Of a stretch of 11,980 bases of DNA, positions 1 to 7,542 are shown piece after piece. Numbering within the stretch: position 1 is the stretch's first letter; every line of letters begins with the position of its first letter. The DNA lies in assembly GCA_946481275.1 (NCBI GenBank), contig CAMLMV010000088.1, positions 1 through 11,980 on the forward strand, given 5' to 3'. The position numbers and the translations under genes are program-made. This DNA is from an uncultured Massilia sp. (GTDB lineage Bacteria > Pseudomonadota > Gammaproteobacteria > Burkholderiales > Burkholderiaceae). The notes below the pieces were generated by a model. It saw only the letters and a program-made list of their open reading frames with translations, had not been told where the DNA came from and did not search any database.

Positions 1-530
1 TCCGGCAGGCGCGCCATCGTGCCGTCTTCCTTGATGATCTCGCAGATGACGGACGCCGGGGTCAGGCCCGCCATTTCCGTGAGGTCGCAGCCCGCTTCCG
101 TATGACCGGCGCGCATCAGCACGCCGCCCTTGACGGCACGCAGCGGGAAGATGTGGCCCGGCTGGACGAGGTCTTCCGGCTTCGCATCCTTGGCCACCGC
201 CACCTGGATGGTGCGCGCGCGGTCGGCCGCCGAGATGCCGGTCGTGACGCCTTCCGCCGCCTCGATCGAGACGGTGAAGTTGGTGCCGAACGACGTGCCG
301 TTACGCGTCGTCATCATCGGCAGCTCGAGGCGGTCGCAGATCTCCTCGGACAGGGTCAGGCAGACGAGGCCGCGCGCATGACGAATCATGAAATTGATCG
401 CCTCCGGCGTGACGTGCTCGGCGGCGAGCACCAGGTCGCCTTCGTTCTCGCGGTCTTCCTCGTCGACCAAAATGACCATGCGCCCGGCGCGCAGTTCGTC
501 AACGATTTCCTGGGTGGTGGAGATGGGCAT
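1..530 (-). CDS. ribBA: RibBA/RibB, 3,4-dihydroxy-2-butanone-4-phosphate synthase domain (3' part cut by window edge)
   Basis: This enzyme converts ribulose 5-phosphate into 3,4-dihydroxy-2-butanone 4-phosphate plus formate, the four-carbon precursor of riboflavin, in the cytoplasm. The frame is open from the ATG at 530 to the window edge, giving 176 visible residues starting [16 protein letters not shown]. Family motifs are all present: the acidic metal/substrate loop EDRENEGD (residues 25-32), [13 protein letters not shown] (79-91), GHIFPL (125-130) and GHTEAGCDL (142-150). A GAGGA ribosome site (537-541) lies 6 bases before the ATG. The frame runs to the edge without a stop, just after [13 protein letters not shown], where a RibB-only protein would still have some 30-40 residues. 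Many betaproteobacteria fuse this domain to GTP cyclohydrolase II (RibA). I infer RibBA, but the RibA half is outside the window, so plain RibB is possible. It is transcribed away from the peptidase genes. Confidence 0.93.
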   Translation of the reverse strand, partial: MPISTTQEIVDELRAGRMVILVDEEDRENEGDLVLAAEHVTPEAINFMIRHARGLVCLTLSEEICDRLELPMMTTRNGTSFGTNFTVSIEAAEGVTTGISAADRARTIQVAVAKDAKPEDLVQPGHIFPLRAVKGGVLMRAGHTEAGCDLTEMAGLTPASVICEIIKEDGTMARLP

Positions 531-780
531 GTGGATTCCTCGAGAGTACGGACCGGCTGGTGCGGAAATCCGCTATTTTAAAGGATTTGCCCGTCCTCGG
601 CCGTATCCCCGTCGGGGGGCCGCGCACTCTAGAGTCCCGCTACCACTGCCGCCGTCTCATTTCGTTGCATAATGACAACGACCCGCTTTGTCCGGCCTGC
701 GTTACATCATGCTCATTTACAAGTCTGGCCTAAGTCGGGCAAGGTAGAATGATTTTTTCCCGTGCTGAGGACGTCGTCGC
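531..780. other. Divergent intergenic region between ribBA and the M16 peptidase
   Basis: These 250 bases must hold the start signals for both divergent genes. On the plus strand TAGAAT (745-750) is a plausible -10 box for the M16 gene, but the best -35-like hexamer (TTTACA, 716-721) is 23 bases away, too far for a standard promoter. A short CCCC-GTC-GGGG stem is at 607-617. I looked for an FMN riboswitch upstream of ribBA and did not see its conserved blocks. No small gene with a convincing start and ribosome site was seen. Confidence 0.5.
566..588 (-). promoter_or_regulatory. Candidate -10 box flanked by an inverted repeat upstream of ribBA
   Basis: On the minus strand TAAAAT (575-580) resembles a sigma-70 -10 box and lies 45 bases before the ribBA ATG. 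It is flanked by an inverted repeat, AAATCC (566-571) and GGATTT (583-588), with 11 bases between the arms. A second small palindrome, GCGGA-AA-TCCGC (562-573), sits at the expected start of transcription. No good -35 hexamer is visible 16-18 bases upstream. This is an AT-rich island in GC-rich DNA. The repeat could be an operator or chance. Confidence 0.25.
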
Positions 781-3657
781 ATGCTCATCCGTATCGCCCG
801 CATCTCTTTCCTCGTCGCCGCCCTGCTCGTGCAGGGCCTGGCGCCGGGCGCGTCCCTGAAGCTGGACGATCCGCTGCCGGTCGGGGCCCAGGTCAAGGTC
901 GGCAAGCTCGACAATGGCCTGACCTATTACATCCAGCGCAACCGCATGCCCGAGCACAAGCTGGAACTGCGCCTCGTCGTCAAGGCCGGCTCCATCCTCG
1001 AGGACGAGGACCAGCAGGGCCTGGCCCACTTCACCGAGCACATGGCCTTCAACGGCTCGCGCCATTTCAAGAAGCACGAGCTCGTCTCTTACCTGCAGTC
1101 GATCGGCGTGAAGTTCGGCGCCGACCTGAACGCCTACACGTCGTTCGACGAGACCGTCTACATCCTGCCCGTGCCGTCCGACCGCAAGGAAGACCTCGAC
1201 AAAGCCTTCCTCGTGCTGGAAGACTGGGCCCACGGCCTCACGCTGACGGACGCGGACATCGACAAGGAACGCGACATCGTCCTCGAGGAAGCCCGTCTCG
1301 GCAAGGGCGCCGGCGACCGCATGCAGAAGGTCTTGATGCCGAAGATGTATAACGGTTCGCGCTATGCCGACCGCCTGCCGATCGGCCAGGAAGACGTCAT
1401 CCGCAACTTCAAGCCGGAGACCCTGCGCCGTTTTTACAAGGACTGGTACCGCCCGGACCTGATGGCGGTCGTGGCCGTGGGCGACATCGACCCCGCCCAG
1501 GCCGAGAAATTGATCCGCCGTCACTTCGCCGGCCTGAAGAACCCCGCGCACGCACGTCCGCGCGAGTACGCCAGGATTCCCGCCCGCACGGACAACGAAG
1601 CACTCGTCGTTACCGACAAGGAAGCGGGCCCGGCCTCGATCCTGATCCGCTACCCGCTGCAGCCGTTCCACGAACGCGCCACCCTGCGCGGCTACCGCGA
1701 GCAACTCGTCGAAGCCCTGTTCGCGGGCATGCTGAACCAGCGCCTGCAGGAATTGTCGGCGCTGCCTTCGCCGCCGTTCATCGGCGCCAGCAGCGCCCTC
1801 TCGCGCCTGACGCCGCGCTACCGGTCGTACAACGCGATGGCCGCGCTCGGCATGAACGGCGCCACCGTCGCCATCGACGCCCTCGTGCAGGAAAACGAGC
1901 GCGCGCGCCGCTTCGGCTTCACGGCGGCCGAACTGGAGCGCATGAAGAAGACGATGATGCGCACTTATGAACGTGCATGGAACGAACGGGACAAGACCGA
2001 TTCCGCCGTCCACGCCGCCGAACTGATGCGCAACTTCCTCGAAGGCGAATCGATTCCCGGCATCGATGCGGAATACCGCTACGTGAAGGAACTGGCGCCC
2101 GGCATCACGCTCGCGGAGATCAATGCGTATGCCGCCAAGACCATCCCGGCCGACTCCGGCAAGCTCGTGATCTACACGGGCTCGACCAAGACGGAAGGCG
2201 ACGCGCCGATTCCCACCGGCGAGCAATTGCTGGCGGCCATTACGAACGCCGAAAAGCGCGACGTGAAGGCGCACGACGAAAAGGCCGTGGCCGCGCACCT
2301 GATGGACCAGCCGCCCGCGCCCGGCAAGATCGTCGACGAAAGCCGCGATGGGAGTCTTGGCCTCACGCGGCTGACCCTGTCGAACGGCGTCAAGGTGATC
2401 CTCAAGCCGACCACGTTCCGCAACGACCAGGTCCTGATGAGCGCCGCGCGCTTCGGCGGCCAGAGCCTGTTCGACGACAAGGACATGTTCAATGCCCGCT
2501 ACGCCGACACCATCGTCGCCGCGATGGGCCTGAAGGATTTCTCGCCGCTGGACATGCGCAAGATCCTCGCCGGCAAGGCTGCCTCCGTGAGCGCGGGCCT
2601 GGGCAACAACACGGACGTCGTCGCGGGCACGGCGGGTGCCACCGACGTCGAGACGATGCTGCAGATGGTGTGGCTGAAGTTCGCCGGCGTGCGCCGCGAC
2701 GAGGACCTGTACAAATCCTTCATCGGCAAGCAGATGGAACTGGCGCGCAACCGCCTGTCGCAGCCCGGCGCCCTGTTCGGCGACACCGTGCTCGCCACGC
2801 TGTACAACAACAACCCGCGCGCACCGCGCGCCCTGCGCCCGGAGGACATCAACAAGATCGACCTCGACCGCGCCATCTCCATCTACCGCCAGCGGTTCTC
2901 CAGCGCGAAAGACCTGACGTTCATCTTCGTCGGCAGTTTCGACGTGGCGGCCATCAAGCCGCTCGTGGCGACTTACCTCGGCAGCCTGCCCACGCCGGAC
3001 ATCCCGACCGCCTACCGCGACCTCGGCATCCGCCCCGTGACGGGCGTCGTCAAGCGCGAGATCAAGAGCGGCTCGGAAGACCGCAGCAACGTGTCGCTGA
3101 CGTTCACGGGACCGGGCGAGGTCACGGAACTGGAAGAACTGCGCCTGTCCGCGCTGACGGAAGTGATGAACATCCGCATCATCGACGTGCTGCGCGAAAA
3201 ACTGGGCCTGATCTACGGCGGCGGCATGGAAGCCTCGATGACGCGCATCCCGTACAGCCACTACACGATCGGCGTCCAGCTGCCGACGGGCCCGGACAAC
3301 GTCGACAAGGTGCTGGCGGCAACGTTTGCGGAGATCGACCGCATGCGCAAGGAAGGCCCGACGCAGGAAGACCTGGACAAGGTCAAGACGAACTGGCTGC
3401 AGACCTACCGCAAGTCGCTGCAGGAAAACACGTACTGGCTGGCCGCCCTGCAGACCTCCCTGACGGAAGGGACCGACCCGGGCACCATCCTCACGTTCGA
3501 CAAGGAAGTGCAGAACCTCACCGTGGACGACGTCAGGCGGGCGGCGCAGCGCTACCTGAACACGGACAATTACGTGCAGGTGGTGTTGAATCCGGAAACC
3601 AAGGCCGTCGCGGCCCAGGCGCGGAACGACACCGAGAAGAAGCCCAATAAATCGTGA
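781..3657 (+). CDS. Secreted M16 (pitrilysin-family) zinc metallopeptidase, PqqL-like
   Basis: A 958-residue two-lobed M16 peptidase, probably periplasmic, that would degrade peptides or small proteins. The N-terminus (MLIRIARISFLVAALLVQGL) looks like a signal peptide, with a likely cut near residue 24. The active half carries the inverse zinc motif HFTEH (H83, E86, H87), with downstream acidic residues E163 and E170 in KERDIVLEE; E170 is the likely third zinc ligand. The second half (from about residue 525) has the same fold signature without the zinc motif, as expected for the inactive lobe, and keeps the R805...Y812 pair in LREKLGLIY. Length and domain order fit E. coli PqqL (about 930 residues). 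A GAGGA ribosome site (767-771) lies 9 bases before the ATG. No pqq genes are nearby, so the name gives no link to PQQ synthesis. The natural substrate is unknown. It ends directly against the convergent S9 peptidase gene. Confidence 0.92.
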   Translation: MLIRIARISFLVAALLVQGLAPGASLKLDDPLPVGAQVKVGKLDNGLTYYIQRNRMPEHKLELRLVVKAGSILEDEDQQGLAHFTEHMAFNGSRHFKKHELVSYLQSIGVKFGADLNAYTSFDETVYILPVPSDRKEDLDKAFLVLEDWAHGLTLTDADIDKERDIVLEEARLGKGAGDRMQKVLMPKMYNGSRYADRLPIGQEDVIRNFKPETLRRFYKDWYRPDLMAVVAVGDIDPAQAEKLIRRHFAGLKNPAHARPREYARIPARTDNEALVVTDKEAGPASILIRYPLQPFHERATLRGYREQLVEALFAGMLNQRLQELSALPSPPFIGASSALSRLTPRYRSYNAMAALGMNGATVAIDALVQENERARRFGFTAAELERMKKTMMRTYERAWNERDKTDSAVHAAELMRNFLEGESIPGIDAEYRYVKELAPGITLAEINAYAAKTIPADSGKLVIYTGSTKTEGDAPIPTGEQLLAAITNAEKRDVKAHDEKAVAAHLMDQPPAPGKIVDESRDGSLGLTRLTLSNGVKVILKPTTFRNDQVLMSAARFGGQSLFDDKDMFNARYADTIVAAMGLKDFSPLDMRKILAGKAASVSAGLGNNTDVVAGTAGATDVETMLQMVWLKFAGVRRDEDLYKSFIGKQMELARNRLSQPGALFGDTVLATLYNNNPRAPRALRPEDINKIDLDRAISIYRQRFSSAKDLTFIFVGSFDVAAIKPLVATYLGSLPTPDIPTAYRDLGIRPVTGVVKREIKSGSEDRSNVSLTFTGPGEVTELEELRLSALTEVMNIRIIDVLREKLGLIYGGGMEASMTRIPYSHYTIGVQLPTGPDNVDKVLAATFAEIDRMRKEGPTQEDLDKVKTNWLQTYRKSLQENTYWLAALQTSLTEGTDPGTILTFDKEVQNLTVDDVRRAAQRYLNTDNYVQVVLNPETKAVAAQARNDTEKKPNKS

Positions 3658-3660
3658 TCA
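3655..3660. other. Abutting convergent stop codons in a TGATCA palindrome
   Basis: The plus-strand M16 gene ends in TGA at 3655-3657 and the minus-strand S9 gene ends in TGA at 3660-3658. No base separates the two coding regions. Each transcript must run into the other gene before it can terminate, and no intrinsic terminator fits between them. Confidence 0.95.
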
Positions 3661-5637
3661 CCGCAGGTACTTGTTGAACCACGCGATCTCGCGGGCCCGC
3701 AGGTCGCGCTGGTGTTCCGGCTTGCGGAACGCGTGGCCCTCGCCGTCGTACACGAACAAGGTGGTCGGCACGCCCATCGCCTTCAGGCCGTGCCAGAACT
3801 CGAACGATTGCGCGGGCGGGCACTCGACGTCGCGCTCGCCCACGTAGATGAAGGTCGGCGTGCGCGCCGCCTTGATGGCTTCGATCGGCGATGCGGCGCG
3901 GTAGACCGCCGGATCGTCGTACATCGTCGCGCCGAAGAACGGCACCATCCACTGGTCGATGCCGTTCTGGCCGTAGTAGCTGATCCAGTTGGCGATGCCG
4001 GCGCCGGCCACGGCGGCCTTGAAGCGCTGGCTGTGCGTGACGCCCCACATCGTCATGAACCCGCCGTAGGAATGCCCCATCAGCCCGAGGCGGTTGCCGT
4101 CGACGGGCGCGCGGGCGAGGACGGCGTCGACGCCGGCCAGGATGTCGCGCCAGTCGCCGCCCCCGAAATCGCGCCGGTTCGCGCGCGTGAATGCCGCGCC
4201 CTGGCCATAGCTGCCGCGCGGGTTCGGCATGAAGACGAAATACCCTTCCTTCACGAGGTCGCGCACGAGCGGGTTGCCATTGTCGCCGGCCGCCACGTAG
4301 CGCGGCGACGCGGCTGCCGCCGGGCCGCCATGCACCTGCACGATCATCGGGTACGTGCGGCCCGCCTCCACGCTGCGCGGGCCCACCAGCCAGCCCTGCA
4401 CGTCGAAACCTTCGTTGGTCCAGTTCACGCTGCGCGCGGAGACCTGCGGCGCGAAGCCGTCGTTGTCGCGGGTAATCGGCACCAGTTCCGGCAGGCGGCC
4501 GGCGACGATGCGCGGCGCGTGCTCGAAGTCTTCCGTCACCGCCGCGGCCACGCGGCCGTCCGCGCTGAACACGACCCGCCCGTCCCGTCCGGCCGACGTC
4601 GTGACAGGCGCCTGCCACAGCATGCGCGCGCTGCGTGCTTCGAGATCGATCGCGGCGATGCCGGCGTCGCTGCCGGCCAGCACGGACGCCAGCAACTCCT
4701 TGCCACGCCACGTGATGCCGTTGAACGATCCCTTGTAATTTGGCGTCACGTCGACCGGCTCGCCGCCTTCCAGCGGCACGGTGTACACATCGCCGCCGAC
4801 GGAGCCGAAATCGCTCATCAGGCCGCCGATGAACGCGACCGTGCGGCCGTCCGGCGACACGTGCGGCATGTTCATCTGCATCTTCGGCGCCGCGATGATG
4901 CGCAGGCGCCCGCTGGCCGCGTCCACGTGGCCCAGTGTCGCGATCCACCAGTTGTTGTCGCCACTGCCCTTCGCGCTCGTGACGACGAAGCCCTTGCCGT
5001 CCGGCGTCCAGTCGTATTCGTAGATGAACGTATCGCTTGGCGACACGAGCCGATAATCGGAAAAATTCGCACCGCCGGCCGCGGATACGATCGCGATGCG
5101 CTGTTCGTCCTCTTCCTGCGCGAGGCCGATCTCGCCGACCTGGCGCGCGCCCGCCTCGACGGCCCCCGTCAGCTTCTTCGCACCGACCGTCGCGAGGAAG
5201 GCGACCTGGCGCCCGTCCGGCGACCATCGTACCGTTCCGGCCACGCCTTTGATGGTGGCCAGCGTCGTCACCCGGCCGTCGCGCACCAGCACGACGCCGG
5301 CGGTACCGGCCCTCGGGTCCGCGACGATGGCGGCCAGCGTCTTCTGGTCCGGCGCCCAGGCCAGCGACTCCAGGTGGCATTGCGCGCAATCGGCCTTTTG
5401 CCACGTCGATGCGATGCGGCCGGTGGCCGTGTCGCGCACGACGATGCGCGGCCCCGTCCTCGCTTCCCCCTCCACCGCCTCCACCGCCGCGATGCGCTCG
5501 CCGCTTGCCGTCATCGCGAGCGTGCGGTAGGTGCGCATGCCGGCCGGATCGGCATGTGCCAACCCTGCCGCGAGCAGCACGGCCAATGCCGCGCCGCGCG
5601 CGACGGTCCTGCCATCGAGGGAGATGTCTCGCGTCAT
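3658..5637 (-). CDS. Secreted S9-family (prolyl oligopeptidase/acylaminoacyl-peptidase type) serine peptidase
   Basis: A 659-residue S9 peptidase, predicted periplasmic or exported, that would trim short, often proline-containing, peptides. The start at 5637 is chosen because it gives a clean signal peptide (basic start, hydrophobic core near residues 15-27, cut after AHA at 29) and has an AAGGA ribosome site 6 bases upstream. The frame is open further upstream to 5874, but that part would run through the end of ribE. Residues about 35-390 contain beta-propeller blades (WSPDGRQVAF, WTPDGKGF, VSPDGRTVAF, FSADGRVAA). The C-terminal alpha/beta hydrolase has the nucleophile elbow GHSYGG with Ser523, then Asp603 in GERD and His635 in GEGHAF. 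A CAQCH sequence (C84-H88) in the propeller matches the heme-c motif pattern, though it may be only a CxxC disulfide. Substrate specificity cannot be read from the sequence. Confidence 0.92.
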   Translation of the reverse strand: MTRDISLDGRTVARGAALAVLLAAGLAHADPAGMRTYRTLAMTASGERIAAVEAVEGEARTGPRIVVRDTATGRIASTWQKADCAQCHLESLAWAPDQKTLAAIVADPRAGTAGVVLVRDGRVTTLATIKGVAGTVRWSPDGRQVAFLATVGAKKLTGAVEAGARQVGEIGLAQEEDEQRIAIVSAAGGANFSDYRLVSPSDTFIYEYDWTPDGKGFVVTSAKGSGDNNWWIATLGHVDAASGRLRIIAAPKMQMNMPHVSPDGRTVAFIGGLMSDFGSVGGDVYTVPLEGGEPVDVTPNYKGSFNGITWRGKELLASVLAGSDAGIAAIDLEARSARMLWQAPVTTSAGRDGRVVFSADGRVAAAVTEDFEHAPRIVAGRLPELVPITRDNDGFAPQVSARSVNWTNEGFDVQGWLVGPRSVEAGRTYPMIVQVHGGPAAAASPRYVAAGDNGNPLVRDLVKEGYFVFMPNPRGSYGQGAAFTRANRRDFGGGDWRDILAGVDAVLARAPVDGNRLGLMGHSYGGFMTMWGVTHSQRFKAAVAGAGIANWISYYGQNGIDQWMVPFFGATMYDDPAVYRAASPIEAIKAARTPTFIYVGERDVECPPAQSFEFWHGLKAMGVPTTLFVYDGEGHAFRKPEHQRDLRAREIAWFNKYLR

Positions 5638-5643
5638 GTCTCG

Positions 5644-5648
5644 TCCTT
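5644..5648 (-). promoter_or_regulatory. Ribosome binding site fixing the S9 peptidase start
   Basis: The minus strand reads AAGGA followed by 6 bases and the ATG at 5637. It selects this start over the longer open frame that begins at 5874 inside ribE, and the resulting protein begins with a good signal peptide. Confidence 0.7.
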
Positions 5649-5691
5649 GTTGTCGTTGTGATGCCAACGTAAAGACGGACAGGCCGGCTAC

Positions 5692-5709
5692 GCTGGCACG
5701 GAGGCCAGC
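5692..5709 (-). terminator. Hairpin after ribE, possible end of the pil-rib transcript
   Basis: GCTGGC (5692-5697) and GCCAGC (5704-5709) form a 6-bp GC-rich stem with a 6-base loop, 20 bases past the ribE stop on the minus strand. No T-run follows, so it does not qualify as a standard intrinsic terminator. It could aid Rho-dependent ending or protect the RNA end, or be chance in GC-rich DNA. Confidence 0.25.
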
Positions 5710-5729
5710 AGGCAGTCTACGCCATCCGC

Positions 5730-6359
5730 TTAGGCCTTGGCGGCGCTGAGCATGCGTTCCACGTAGCGCGCGATGAGGTCGATCTCGAGATTGACCCTGG
5801 CGCCGGCACGCAGGTGCTTCAAGGTCGTGACGGCGATCGTGTGCGGGATCAGGTTGATCGAGAAGCGGCAGCACGCTTGACCCGCGCCGTCGATGTCTTC
5901 GACGCTATTGACGGTCAGCGACACGCCGTTCACGACGACGGACCCTTTATAGGCCAGGTACTTGCCCAGGTCGCGGGGCGCGTCGACGACGAGCTTCCAC
6001 GACTCGCCCACCTGCTCGAAGCTGTGCACCTCACCGAGGCCGTCGACGTGACCAGAGACGAGGTGGCCGCCCAGGCGCTCGGCCAGGGTCAGCGCCTTTT
6101 CCAGGTTCACTTCGCCCGGCTGGTCGAGGCCCACGGTGCGGTTCAGGCTCTCGCGCGAGACGTCGACGGCGAAGGCGCTGTCCGTCTTCTCGACCACGGT
6201 CATGCAGGCGCCGTTGATGGCGATCGAGTCGCCCAGCGCGACGTCGGCCAGCGGCAGGCCGCCCGCGTCGATGTCCAGGCGCACGCCGGCATCCGCGCCG
6301 TCCGCGAGCGGGGTGACCGATTTGATGCTGCCGACGGCAGCGACGATTCCGGTGAACAT
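5730..6359 (-). CDS. ribE: Riboflavin synthase (alpha subunit)
   Basis: Catalyses the dismutation of two 6,7-dimethyl-8-ribityllumazine molecules into riboflavin, the last step of the pathway, in the cytoplasm. The 209-residue protein matches the family length and shows both lumazine-binding barrels. The first has MFTGIV (1-6), GDSIAINGACMTV (43-55) and DVSRESL (66-72). The second has GGHLVSGHVDG (97-107), YKGSVVVNGVSLTVN (137-151) and a Phe-x-Ile-Asn-Leu-Ile-Pro-His-Thr stretch (166-174), ending in LEIDLIARYVER. An AAGGA ribosome site on the minus strand lies 7 bases before the ATG. It follows ribD after 31 bases and is very likely co-transcribed with it. The symbol follows Bacillus usage; E. 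coli calls this gene ribC. I see no truncation or missing motif. Confidence 0.96.
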   Translation of the reverse strand: MFTGIVAAVGSIKSVTPLADGADAGVRLDIDAGGLPLADVALGDSIAINGACMTVVEKTDSAFAVDVSRESLNRTVGLDQPGEVNLEKALTLAERLGGHLVSGHVDGLGEVHSFEQVGESWKLVVDAPRDLGKYLAYKGSVVVNGVSLTVNSVEDIDGAGQACCRFSINLIPHTIAVTTLKHLRAGARVNLEIDLIARYVERMLSAAKA

Positions 6360-6390
6360 GTTCTCTTCCTTTGTTTTGACTGTGTCGGTG

Positions 6391-7542
6391 TTACGCGTGG
6401 CGGTTCGGATCCTCGTCCCGCTCGAACCGCGCCAGGATGCGCAGGTCCGGCCCCACCTGGGCCACGCCGTGGAAATGCAGCGGCACCTTGTCGGCCAGGT
6501 GCGCGAGCGGCGGCAACGCGAACATGCCCTGCCCCGGCCCGACGAGGCTGGGCGCCAGGTAGACGAGCAGCTCGTCCACGCAGCCCTCGCGCACGAGCGA
6601 CGCGTTCAGCTTGGAACCGGCTTCGACGTGCAGCTCGTTGATCTCGCGCCGCCCCAGTTCGCGCATCAGCGCCGGCAGGTCGACCTTGCCGCATGCGTTC
6701 GGCAACATGATGATCTCGTGCCCCAGCGCCTGCAGTGCCGCTTCCTTGTCCGCGTTCGGCACGGCGGCCACGATCCAGCAGGGTTCTCCGTGCAGGATGC
6801 ATGCGTCGAGGTCGATGTCGAGGCGGCTGTCGACGATCACGCGGCGCGGCTGCAGCGGCGTGTCGATGCCGCGCACCGTCAGCTGCGGGTTGTCGACCTT
6901 GATCGTGCCGATGCCGGTCAGGATCGCGCTGGCGCGGGCGCGCCACGCGTGGCCGTCGGCCCTGGCCTCGGGGCTGGTGATCCACTGGCTTTCGCCGTTT
7001 TCCAGTGCCGTGACGCCGTCCAGGCTGGCCGCCGTCTTCAGGCGCACCCACGGCCGCCCGTGGCGCATGCGCGTGAAGAAGCCGATGTTCAATTCATGGG
7101 CCGGTTCGGCCAGCAGGCCCGCGCTGACCTCGATGCCGGCCGCTTCCAGCTGCGCCAGGCCCCGTCCGGCAACGAGCGGATTCGGGTCGACCATCGCCGC
7201 CACGACGCGGCCGAGCCCCGCCTGGATCAGTGCGTTGGAGCACGGCGGCGTGCGGCCGTAGTGGCTGCAGGGCTCCAGCGTGACGTAGGCGGTGGCGCCG
7301 CGCACGTCGTTGCCGCGCGCCTGGGCATCGCGCAACGCCTGGATCTCGGCATGGGCCTGCCCGGCGGCCTGCGTGTGGCCGGCGCCGATCACGGTGCCGT
7401 CGCGCACGATCACGCAGCCGATGCGCGGGTTGGGCGCGGTGATGTACATGCCCTTCGCCGCCCATTCCAGGGCCAGCGCCATGCCGTCGGTATCGCTCTG
7501 TATCTGCACTCTCGTTTCCGGTCTCGCTACGTTGTGTTGCAT
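6391..7542 (-). CDS. ribD: RibD, bifunctional diaminohydroxyphosphoribosylaminopyrimidine deaminase / 5-amino-6-(5-phosphoribosylamino)uracil reductase
   Basis: Performs the second and third steps of the GTP branch of riboflavin synthesis: zinc-dependent deamination of the pyrimidine, then NADPH-dependent reduction of the ribosyl chain. The N-terminal deaminase domain shows PNPRIGC (38-43 region), HAE with zinc ligand H64 and catalytic E66, and PCSHYGRTPPC with ligands C92 and C101. The reductase domain begins near residue 163 (VRLKTAASLDG, then GESQWITS) and runs to the end. Length is 383 residues from the ATG at 7542, normal for the family. That ATG shares one base with the fimT stop (TGATG), suggesting translational coupling, but has no clear ribosome site. 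Alternatives are a GTG at 7509, preceded by a purine-rich GGAAACGAGA, and an ATG at 7482. The GTG start gives an N-terminus closest in length to E. coli RibD. Only the exact start is in doubt. Confidence 0.95.
   Translation of the reverse strand: MQHNVARPETRVQIQSDTDGMALALEWAAKGMYITAPNPRIGCVIVRDGTVIGAGHTQAAGQAHAEIQALRDAQARGNDVRGATAYVTLEPCSHYGRTPPCSNALIQAGLGRVVAAMVDPNPLVAGRGLAQLEAAGIEVSAGLLAEPAHELNIGFFTRMRHGRPWVRLKTAASLDGVTALENGESQWITSPEARADGHAWRARASAILTGIGTIKVDNPQLTVRGIDTPLQPRRVIVDSRLDIDLDACILHGEPCWIVAAVPNADKEAALQALGHEIIMLPNACGKVDLPALMRELGRREINELHVEAGSKLNASLVREGCVDELLVYLAPSLVGPGQGMFALPPLAHLADKVPLHFHGVAQVGPDLRILARFERDEDPNRHA

Noticed and set aside
716..750. Sigma-70 promoter for the M16 gene from TTTACA and TAGAAT
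   Set aside because: The spacing of 23 bases is too long for a normal promoter, and no -35 match lies at 16-18 bases.
531..780. FMN riboswitch upstream of ribBA
   Set aside because: The conserved blocks of the RFN element were not found on the minus strand of this leader, which is only about 250 bases long.
730..3261. 843-codon open frame on the minus strand opposite the M16 gene
   Set aside because: It is a shadow of GC-rich coding DNA: low-complexity Arg/Ala/Asp/His/Val composition, no recognisable domain. The plus-strand gene in the same span has a full M16 signature and a ribosome site.
3533..5404. 623-codon minus-strand frame within the S9 gene
   Set aside because: It is a frame-shifted reading of the same S9 gene, Arg/Gly-rich and without family motifs.
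3712..5661. 649-codon open frame on the plus strand opposite the S9 peptidase
   Set aside because: Composition is typical of an antisense shadow (Arg/His/Ala/Asp-rich) and has no motifs. The minus-strand frame has the catalytic triad, propeller repeats and signal peptide.
5638..5874. Upstream extension of the S9 reading frame to an ATG at 5874
   Set aside because: It would overlap the ribE 3' end by about 145 bases, encodes an Arg-rich segment and would bury the signal peptide. The ATG at 5637 has a good ribosome site.
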